A stretch of 36,212 nucleotides of DNA from Skeletonema tropicum (lineage: Eukaryota > Bacillariophyta > Thalassiosirophyceae > Thalassiosirales > Thalassiosiraceae): positions 1 to 36,212 of the forward strand of contig JAWZXG010000070.1 of assembly GCA_037178625.1 (NCBI GenBank). Reading direction: 5' to 3'. The stretch's first letter is position 1. Every line of letters starts with the position of its first letter. This document shows positions 28,964 through 36,212 of the stretch, one piece after another. The translations under genes were made by a program, and so were the position numbers. The notes under the pieces are model-generated. The model was not told where the DNA came from and did not search any database. It worked only from the letters and a program-made list of their open reading frames with translations.

Positions 28964-30350
28964 CTAAAACCACCCAAGAGCCGTAGCAACCGCAATCACT
29001 GCTTCCAAACTATCCTCCCGCACCTTCCCAAAGTTCACTCTTGCATCCTCACAAGCCTCCTTCGATACCTGCTGTGTAATATATCCCCGATCTTCCATTG
29101 CTTGAACTGTATTGATGTAATTGACGTTGAATCCAGTGGGAGAGATGTATTCTGGGTGTGCTTGGAAGGTGAATGCATATGGTTGTACTGTTGTTGATCT
29201 CAAAGTTGAAGTGTCATTAGTGGTATTGTCACCATAATCATCACCATTATGATGATGTGTTGACATGGTTGTCGAATGTGTGTTGCTGAGGCTGCTTCTG
29301 AAATAGAACCTTGTCCTCCTTCGATGAGAAGTAGGCACAAGCTTCGATTGGAACATTGGCATTGCCCCCTAACGAAATGGCAAATTCTGGAAGGGATTGG
29401 ACCATGTCTCCGTGGGTATACAACAGTTCCATACTGCACTCATCACTATCACTGTTGCTGCTGGTGGTGCCATCGATAAGGAGTAATTGACGTCCCTCCT
29501 CTGTGAGTTGGCTCGATATCCTTCCTGCTTTGGACCCAGTTGGACACTTGATTGCTCGCCCACCTTCTTCTATTTCACCACCTCTACCTCCTTCTTTCCC
29601 AATATAATATGATCTTCACTACTTCCAAACGCATGAGCAAAACATTGACGGCCAAAACAAACTCCCATAGTCTTCAACCTCCTCATTCCGCATCACAGAT
29701 TGGAGTTTCTCAATCCATTCCACATATCATATCACTTAGGAAATTAGGTAAATGTTGCATTATCGCTACCTAGACATCATTGAACCAACAATTGGAGTCT
29801 TCATACGCCGAGGGCAGAACCAAACAGCGTCGCAGTCGGGACCACGGGAGAGGGTTGTCTCTCCTACCACAGCTCGTTTGAAAGCCCGGGATATATTGAC
29901 GTGGATGTCAATAAGCCTGTATACAGGCGAGATATACAACTAACAGGATTTGCACGAGAGTATAAGCATATACCCATCTCTATCCGTGGTTTTTGACCGC
30001 GTCGAAGTGCTGCCTGAGCCCGCTGGCGACGTATCAAGAATCCATTCCACACTCGTGTTGTCATACGCTGCAGATGCAGAGAGGGAGCCTGGAATTAGTA
30101 TGCCATCGTAGCTGGACCACTCGGAGGATGTGAGTGGATAGTCGTTTGATTGTGCATGATAGATTGTGATGCGTATTGTCAAGTAGTAGTTGCACTCAGC
30201 CAATAATGAATATTGCTGCTCTCTATCTCTGATCAGTACTTCTTTGAGAGAACACTTCTTTTCATATGCTTGACAGAAGAGCTCCAAAAACATCACTGCC
30301 GTGTCTTTTGATGGACCGTAGGGAGGATTTTCTTCACAGCTGATCATCAT
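28964..30350 (-). pseudogene. Class-I glutamine amidotransferase-like pseudogene
   Basis: Reading leftward from ATG 30350, successive frames give: SCEENPPYGPSKDTAVMF and YDGILIPGSLSASAAYDNTS..EWI (N-terminal half of the fold); MGVCFGRQCFAHAFG (nucleophile elbow, Cys codon 29657-29659, with Arg where FGHQ is usual); MELLYTHGDMVQSLPEFAIS; and YAFTFQAHPEYISP (His codon 29156-29158 plus Glu). These are in order and match the stand-alone GATase1 family related to GMP-synthase amidotransferase and plant gamma-glutamyl peptidases. At least three frame changes (near 29670, 29600 and 29250) and a 327-bp insertion break it. Very short introns could explain some frame changes, but no GT-AG pair fits well. 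Upstream of the ATG the frame stays open for about 65 codons without another ATG. Confidence 0.75.
29712..30050. mobile_element. ~327-bp insertion between 12-bp direct repeats in the amidotransferase gene
   Basis: AATCCATTCCAC occurs at 29712-29723 and 30039-30050. On the minus strand this is GTGGAATGGATT. The protein reads ..SVEWI up to the first copy and (V)EWIEKLQSVMRNEE from the second, so the exact removal of one repeat plus the 315 bp between restores the frame. Stops inside exclude translation. It does not have GT-AG ends and has no clear TIRs. It contains the palindrome GCCTGTATACAGGC at 29915-29928. Confidence 0.7.
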
Positions 30351-30354
30351 CAAG

Positions 30355-32470
30355 TTTAATGCTTTGCTTCTGCTACTGGCAGTGTAGGAACAATCGGTGC
30401 GCGTGGATGTGGATGTGGATGATGATGATGCATCGGCACCGTCCTCGGTAGCAGCGTCAGCATCAGGACATGACGTGACGTACCATTGTTTGAGAGGAGC
30501 ACCGATTTTGAAACAATGGTGCGATCATCATCTTCTCTGTTGGATAATTGCATCATCATCTACTGTCTATTACTCCTACTTATTACTGATACTGTTGAAT
30601 TGTTCCGTAGAGATGTTGCGTCTATCTGGCTCAGGCCTGATAAATAATGTCACAAGCAATTAAGGAGACCGGTATTGGTTGTGCAACTAGAGCGAGAAGA
30701 GACCACTAGGAGCACTGGATATCATGGTGACTACTAAAGCTTACAGCAGGCTTACAGCTAAAGAAGAGTAAGAGTGGGCTATTCCGAAAGGTGATGATGG
30801 CATGGAGCACCAACGTGCGACGTCATCTTGCATCTTGTGTGAGAGGATCAATCACGGGTTCTCACCGTGGTTGTTATTTGACACGTGTGAACAGGAAGGG
30901 TGCTTGTCGTAGCGGTATCAGGATACCGGAAGAGAGTCCATTCCCAGGCTTCAATGATGGCAGATATTTGATATCTGTGGCTCGGTGAATTTTTGATCCG
31001 GCGCAGCCGGATCAGCTGAAATGCTGCACAAAGAGAGGAAAGAAAGAAAGGGGAAAGGAGGGGGAAAGAAGAGGAGAAAGGGTAGGAGGATGTTGATGTA
31101 TGCTCTGATTTGATTTCACTAGCTTTCAAGCTAGTTATACCTGCTTTTGCTCGATTCTAATTGTTGTCATTTTTTGTTGGGCTCCATGCTGTGCCTTGCG
31201 ATGCTTTACATCATTGCCACGTGCTCATTAGAGGGTATACTACCACATCAGTTCCATCTGTACCATACACGTTACGCGTGACGCCATGACCCATACTTGC
31301 ATCCAAGCCAAATACCCCAAAGACAATGTAAACCTATTGCTCCTTTGTGTTCTTGATATCAACTAAGTTGTGGTGCTTCATTGTTTCTCTCGGCTGATGC
31401 TGGACCTTCTTGGATGCTATCAAAGTACATAATGCTTTATTGCGGCTTCTGATCCGTCGTGGCTGGGCATGCACGGGATGTGGTCAGTGTGTCAGATGTC
31501 TTGTTCTAAGCCTCCTCGAGATTATGATTGATTGTCATGCCAGTCGAACGATTGCCATACCAGTCGATTGTGGAGAAGTGATTCCTTGTCGTTTGTTTCA
31601 AATCGTTTTCTGAACCGTATCTATTGTAGGCATCTCTCCCTCTCCTCTTCTACGCTAGTGATTTTGATTGCCTCCGGCATCCGACATTAGAGTTGCATTC
31701 CATCTTAACCTTCTATCTATTATGACTAGACTGTTACTTGATTTGTTGAATGTTTCTACACTCTGGTGATTTGTACGGTCTACTCTCTGGTCTGACGTCT
31801 GACACTGTTTGTATTTATTTACCAAGACACTTAGCAGTGTTGTCATTATTGTTGTTGTATTATCAATCACTGTCATCTTTGGCGTTGCGGCTGGTGACAA
31901 TTAAATGCATCCCTGCAGGAGGTTTCGGTGGCTGCTAGAGTATGGGTCCTCTCTCTGTAGTTGCTGCATCTACGTGAACCGCAAACTACATGCATTTTTG
32001 CCTATTTTTGTATTCCGTGCAGTGTTGTCGAATAGCCTATGATCAAATTCACAAATCGAGCAGAATCTGCCAGGTAACCTGCGGCGATTATATAATGTGA
32101 GTTGCATTCATTCGGTTCCGTTCATTTCTATCTACTGACTGCCGCGCTGCTTTGTGTGTCGGCATCGGAGCGAGAGCGGAGGAAAACAAAAAACGAGCAT
32201 AAACTTTCAGAGCAATTTCCTCGCACTTCTGATTAGCTACGCTTCTCCGAAAATGATATCGAGAGTGATTGTGATTAGATGGATTGTCGGCTGTTGCATA
32301 AGTAGTAAGTTCTGGAGTCGATATTGCTTCCGCTGGAGTTGTTATGGCGAGGTCGACATCGACATGGTCCTTATCCTTTGCAAAAGATCCAGTCTGAAAT
32401 TTGGCGCGCCTCGAAAAGATCCATTTTAATGTGGCCGGGCCGATATTATTACGGGTAAAATATGCTTGCC
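30355..32470. other. No confident gene; hairpins and a purine tract
   Basis: Only short frames are present. Structures seen: CAGATAT-TTG-ATATCTG (30961-30977), TGATCCGGC-GCA-GCCGGATCA (30994-31014), a 53-nt homopurine tract (31030-31082) with several G runs, and ACTAGCTT-TC-AAGCTAGT (31118-31135). The GT-rich and AT-rich remainder up to 32470 shows nothing I can name. The 178-aa minus-strand frame at 32088-32624 overlaps the foldback repeats and is not credible as a gene. Confidence 0.5.
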
Positions 32471-32474
32471 CGTT

Positions 32475-32605
32475 GTCGCCATTACTTTTGTGTGCGGCAA
32501 AGTTAGTGTCGCCATTAAAAGTAATGGCGACACCCGCTTTGAGTAAAAAGGGTTTTATTAGTGAGTTAGCTAGAAAGAGGCGGGTGAAATTGCTGTCGCC
32601 ATTAC
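32475..32605. repeat. Foldback cluster of GTCGCCATTA repeats
   Basis: The 10-mer GTCGCCATTA occurs forward at 32475, 32508 and 32595 and inverted at 32522. The central pair forms a 12-bp perfect hairpin, GTGTCGCCATTA / TAATGGCGACAC (32506-32517 with 32522-32533). The outer copy with GGCGGGTG pairs partially with CACCCGC near 32533. It looks like a small foldback or MITE relic. Confidence 0.65.
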
Positions 32606-32948
32606 TTTTTTTAGCCACCGCCATTCACCATCTGCCTCAATGATGGCTCCCAACTCCCACCTCCCGCCGAGCCACATCACACGGAGCGAGCTCCAAAACA
32701 AGTGTAAATATTCACTTCGAGTAAAATTACAAAAATACTCGTCTTCTTTAGCTCCTACAACCAAACCACTCTCTAGAGAAGTACATCTGACACTTTAGAT
32801 TGGCAAGAACAAGATAAGTGTCCTCAGGGATATCAGTTGATCAAAGTTCTTTTCAGTGGTGCTTGGTTACGCTTGCCGAGAGTTGCTTTGATGATGTAAA
32901 GTAGAAAGGGGGAAGCCAGGGCGAACACCTAATTTTATAAAATTTTTA

Positions 32949-33554
32949 TGACCTTTCCACAGTTGGCACGCCAAGTGGGCTAAGCAGTCTCATCTACTTT
33001 TCCCCCTATTCTGTGGAAATCTGTGGATGCAACTCGATTTTTTCACAATTTTGTTAGAGATTTTAGTTAGAGAGCAGCTCTCAAGGCGAAAATTAAGTTT
33101 CAGGGAAGTGGTTTACATGCTAGCCCCGAGACACTATCCTTTAGGTGACTATTAAGTGAGTGTATACTGTGCTGTGTAGGTGTCGAAAGCGTATATTTTC
33201 GTCGAAATATGCATGTGAAGGTGCTCTCTAGCTTGGTAATATCTTTGATGGCTGACGGCCAAAATTTTTTACATGGCGAAAAGCCAGTGTACTCTCACAT
33301 GCATTTCTCAGCGAGGAAATGGAATTTTCGGCCAGTCAACATATGTATAGAGTCGACAATAAAGTCGACGAAAGGATGGTACTACTGGAAATGCATGCTA
33401 ATCATCTTCCTGAAACTTAATTTTGGCAATGAGAGCTGCTCTCTAACTGAAATCTCTAACAAAATTGTGAAAAAATTGAGTTGCGTCCACAGATTTCCAC
33501 AGAATAGGGAAAAACGTAGATGAGGGATGAAAGGGGGCTGCCGTGGAAAGGTCA
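32949..33554. mobile_element. 606-bp foldback/MITE with ~165-bp inverted repeats
   Basis: The left arm (32949-33120) and right arm (33393-33554) are inverted. TGACCTTTCCAC is at both ends, and a near-identical inner stretch covers TATTCTGTGGAAATCTGTGG, CAATTTTGTTAGAGATTT and AGAGAGCAGCTCTCA. The outer 40 bp after the tips are more diverged. The ~270-bp centre has no credible ORF. I see no clear target duplication next to the tips. Confidence 0.85.
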
Positions 33555-33916
33555 ATCTCACCTTTCAATTCAGACTAGGACATAATGAATATAAAGACTG
33601 CTTTTGTAATCCTTTTTACATTTTACTTGCCTATTGCACTGTGCAGTGAGGTGACACGAAAGGCTACCAATGCCCAAACTCCAAGAGAAGCGCAATGGTG
33701 CCATGCCTGACGCTGCGGTGAGCATAATGACGTGCTGCGTTCCCACATTGATCCAAAACGTCGAGAGTGGATATATCAAGTGCCACTTTAAAAGTACCAA
33801 TAACGCTAGAAGAATCTTTATCAATGTGAAAAGAAATGTCTTGAATGCAATAAGCCACGAAGTCCTTATTACAAGTTAGGTTAGGAGTTTTTCCAGATGA
33901 TGGTAGTAAGCAATAT
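33555..33916. other. No confident gene between the foldback and the ribozyme-like motif
   Basis: Short frames on both strands lack domains. The region may belong to the same degraded retroelement as the ribozyme-like motif, but no reverse transcriptase or endonuclease sequence is visible. Confidence 0.4.
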
Positions 33917-33982
33917 AACCGAACTCTTTATGATTCATTAATTACGAGTTTCGGTGGAGCTTAGCCACCTTCATCAGCGGTT
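33917..33982 (-). ncRNA. Hammerhead-ribozyme-like motif
   Basis: On the minus strand the order is AACCG, CTGATGA, A, GGTGG-CTAAGCT-CCACC, GAAACTC, a 19-nt spacer, GAGTT, CGGTT. This supplies the CUGANGA box, stem II (5 bp), the GAAA box, stem III (CTC/GAG plus the A-U pair), a GUU cleavage triplet, and stem I (AACCG/CGGTT). Predicted cleavage is after 33922. One unpaired A (33970) between CUGAUGA and stem II departs from the strict consensus. Such motifs are known in Penelope-like retroelements. Self-cleavage here is untested. Confidence 0.5.
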
Positions 33983-34680
33983 CTAATTGCGTGGAGCAGG
34001 GCACATAAAAGAATGCGTGGAGACAGGCCACAAAAAATTTGAATCAATAAGTCTCAAGAATGAGAAAAGGCGTGGCATCTGTCATTTCTGACAGTCATAA
34101 GTTTTGTTGGCATATCGTGGGCGTGGGCCAGCGTACAAGGCATATCTTTTCCATCGGGGAGATCCAAAGTAGCGTAGCTACCTACTTTGGATCCTCCCGA
34201 TGGAAAAGAAGGGGAGGATGGTTTGGCAACCTCTCGGGGGGTAGAAATGATGATACCTTCCTCCCCTTAAACTTGTCTAACTTACGGTACGATAGGAGAT
34301 TCCCAAGGTTAAGGTGGCGGCTGTAGCAAACTGTCATCTTGTCCGTGGGGAAAGTGGCTTTCTCACATCGGATACTCGTGGGGTGATTTGCCCATCGGTT
34401 GTACCATGTGTTTTTGCCACAATTCTTGCCAATGTTTCGCACGGGGGTCCTACTGGTGGTAAGGAATATGAAAGTAGATCGAGTCTCTCTTTCCTTTGAC
34501 GGTAGGCTTGGACTTGGAAGCTGTCGTGGAGTAGTTGGCAATGTATACTTCAGCATTAGTAATGGCTTTGTCGAAGAGAGGCAGGAGGTTGGCTGGTTGG
34601 TGACCTCTGCTGATGTGTCAATGGTAGAAGTTGAAGATATGGCCATCGGCGTCGTCTCTGTCGGAGCAAAGCTAAATGGA
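33983..34680. other. No confident gene; near-perfect long hairpin
   Basis: The hairpin is listed separately. A plus-strand frame from about 34314 (ANCHLVRGESGFLTSDTRGV...) is protein-like in places but breaks after about 60 codons. Opposite-strand frames of 154 aa overlap it. No family is recognised. Confidence 0.4.
34146..34208. repeat. 27-bp-stem hairpin
   Basis: The left arm (34146-34172, starting CTTTTCCATCGGGGAGATCC) and right arm (34182-34208) pair with two mismatches around a 9-nt loop, CGTAGCTAC. It could be a mini foldback or a structured-RNA precursor. Confidence 0.75.
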
Positions 34681-35236
34681 TACGCAGGCCCATCGAGTTC
34701 GCCATTTTAGCATTGCATTGTGCATTGTTCATTCACTGCGCTGATCTCTAGATAAACCCTTCTTGTCAACACGCACAAATTATTGCAATGCATCCGCCGA
34801 CAACATGTTCGTCCTACTCATCTCAGGCTCAGGCTCTTCTCGATCACACGGTTGCGACAACTGCAACAACCAAAAGCCCGCACCCGCAGCGAAATGATAA
34901 AAGTGATATGGATATGGCCGGCAGTTCTCCAAATAATGTCTCGCGCTCCTCTCCACAACTACACAGCGTTGATGTGAAACCAAATAATTATAATTATCAA
35001 ACGAGTCAACAGCAGCAGCAACAACAACAACAACATCTGACGAATAACAATCATCATTATATATCACGCAATGCTACAAAAATCATCAAGGGTGAAATTC
35101 ATAACGTTTGTCTCACCATGCGATCTGATCCTCGCTATTATATAAGTAGAAGTACTTCGAACAACTCCTCTTCCGATGGAGGTGATACAGCAGCAATGAT
35201 GAGAAGAAGTCGATAGATTCGAATATGAAGATTGTC
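34681..35236 (+). repeat. 594-bp tandem repeat, right array unit 1
   Basis: It begins at ACGCAGGCCCATCGAG, inside the full unit, and ends GATTGTC. It contains the longest surviving version of the polyQ ORF (34788-35216). Confidence 0.92.
34788..35216 (+). CDS. PolyQ / ARF-GEF N-terminus-like ORF, longest version (142 aa)
   Basis: MHPPTTCSSYSS start, low-complexity Ser/Asn/Thr region, nine Gln, then SRNATKIIKGEIHNVCLTMR, SDPRYYISRSTSNNSSSDGG and a short basic end with a TAG stop. The GEI..V...MRSDPRY block resembles the first residues of the DCB domain of GBF1/GNOM-class Sec7 ARF-GEFs (for example GEI..V...++RN.RW). Those proteins are over 1400 aa, so this would be exon 1 only. No downstream Sec7 exon is present before the next unit at 35237. 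It is probably an amplified gene fragment. The full parental gene should lie elsewhere in the genome. Confidence 0.45.
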   Translation: MHPPTTCSSYSSQAQALLDHTVATTATTKSPHPQRNDKSDMDMAGSSPNNVSRSSPQLHSVDVKPNNYNYQTSQQQQQQQQQHLTNNNHHYISRNATKIIKGEIHNVCLTMRSDPRYYISRSTSNNSSSDGGDTAAMMRRSR

Positions 35237-35830
35237 ACCCTCCATTCCCTGGCAATCGACCTACTCATATACCTACACGCAGGCCCATCGAGTTCGCCAT
35301 TTTAGCATTGCATTGTGCATTGTTCATTCACTGCGCTGATCTCTAGATAAACCCTTCTTGTCAACACGCACAAATTATTGCAATGCATCCGCCGACAACA
35401 TGTTCGTCCTACTCATCTCAGGCTCAGGCTCTTCTCGATCACACGGTTGCGACAACTGCAACAACCAAAAGCCCGCACCCGCAGCGAAATGATAAAAGTG
35501 ATATGGATATGGCCGGCAGTTCTCCAAATAATGTCTCGCGCTCCTCTCCACAACTACACAGCGTTGATGTGAAACCAAATATAATTATCAAACGAGTCAA
35601 CAGCAGCAGCAACAACAACAACAACAACATCTGACGAATAACAATCATCATTATATATCACGCAATGCTACAAAAATCATCAAGGGTGAAATTCATAACG
35701 TTTGTCTCACCATGCGATCTGATCCTCGCTATTATATAAGTAGAAGTACTTCGAACAACTCCTCTTCCGATGGAGGTGATACAGCAGCAATGATGAGAAG
35801 AAGTCGATAGATTCGAATATGAAGATTGTC
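35237..35830 (+). repeat. 594-bp tandem repeat, right array unit 2
   Basis: The one full-length unit bounded by identical junctions (ACCCTCCATT at 35237 and 35831, period 594). Its ORF (35383-35634) has lost 4 bp in the AATTATAATTAT stretch and shifts into Asn-rich nonsense after 65 residues. Confidence 0.95.
35383..35634 (+). pseudogene. PolyQ/ARF-GEF-like ORF, right array unit 2, frameshifted
   Basis: Same N-terminus as 34788. The 4-bp deletion just before the CAG run changes the frame, so CAG/CAA codons read as Ser/Asn and the GEI block is lost. Confidence 0.6.
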
Positions 35831-36212
35831 ACCCTCCATTCCCTGGCAATCGACCTACTCATATACCTACACGCAGGCCCATCGAGTTCGCCATTTTAGC
35901 ATTGCATTGTGCATTGTTCATTCACTGCGCTGATCTCTAGATAAACCCTTCTTGTCAACACGCACAAATTATTGCAATGCTCCGCCGACAACATGTTCGT
36001 CTACTCATCTCAGGCTCCGGCTCTTCTCGATCACACGGTTGCGACCACCTGCAACAACCAAAAGCCCGCCCCCGCACCCGCGAAATGATAAAAGTGATAT
36101 GGATATGGCCGGCAGTTTCTCCAAATAATGTCTCGCGCTCCTCTCCACAACTACACAGCGTTTGATGTGAAACCAAATAATTATAATTATCAAAACGAGT
36201 CAACAGCAGCAG
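35831..36212 (+). repeat. 594-bp tandem repeat, right array unit 3 (cut by window end)
   Basis: Matches the other units up to about 35978. After that many single-base indels appear (for example ATGCTCCG for ATGCATCCG, CAGTTTCTCC for CAGTTCTCC, GCGTTTGATG for GCGTTGATG), typical of low-quality contig ends. The ORF frame is lost for that reason. Confidence 0.9.

Noticed and set aside
29712..30050. Ordinary spliceosomal intron in the amidotransferase gene
   Set aside because: No GT-AG pair at or near the direct repeats restores the frame. Only precise removal between the 12-bp repeats does, which gives GT-AT ends.
34182..34646. Minus-strand 154-codon frame
   Set aside because: It begins in unremarkable sequence, ends in the hairpin arm, has Ser/Thr-rich chance composition, and overlaps equally long plus-strand frames.
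34681..36212. CRISPR-like array
   Set aside because: The period is 594 bp with no short-repeat/unique-spacer alternation, and the context is eukaryotic.

Overview
The window looks like nuclear DNA of a eukaryotic alga, most likely a diatom or another stramenopile. Genes are AT-balanced with short or no introns, one GTATGT...CCGCAG intron of 136 bp can be read, and there are polyQ, CAG, CA and GA microsatellites. Several large ORFs resemble gene families I remember as expanded in diatom and stramenopile genomes. That taxonomic call is inference from style and recall, not a search. Both window edges carry clusters of single-base indels relative to internal copies of the same sequence, so the window is probably a whole contig with low-quality ends.

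The dominant structure is a large direct duplication. Copy A (1-9155) and copy B (15095-28065) are nearly identical over their whole length. Each carries, left to right: a minus-strand 931-aa gene (only its 5' part is in copy A), a minus-strand RING-like gene, a shared divergent promoter and a plus-strand polyQ first-exon-like ORF, a MITE, a mostly gene-free stretch, a plus-strand IQ-motif gene (474/472 aa), and a gene-free tail with a CA microsatellite. Copy B also holds a 3.8-kb DDE transposon (20649-24457) between TA duplications. Copy A preserves the empty site at 5561-5562.

Between the copies (9156-15094) lie 1.7 units of a ~594-bp tandem repeat, a second DNA-transposon-like element (10163-13337; 17-bp TIRs, 7-bp TSD) with one spliced ~810-aa coiled-coil gene, and the 3' part of the complete 931-aa gene.

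To the right (28066-36212) the DNA is decayed and accessory. It holds an old, diverged copy of the promoter/first-exon unit with a (CAG)12 run and a class-I glutamine amidotransferase pseudogene broken by frameshifts and a 327-bp insertion. It also holds several foldback elements, a hammerhead-ribozyme-like motif, and at the end 2.6 more units of the 594-bp tandem repeat.

The recurring unit (divergent promoter plus a first exon that resembles the N-terminus of GBF1/GNOM-type ARF-GEFs) occurs about ten times, in young and old versions. It appears to be the seed around which the locus expanded. No rRNA, tRNA or CRISPR array was recognised.
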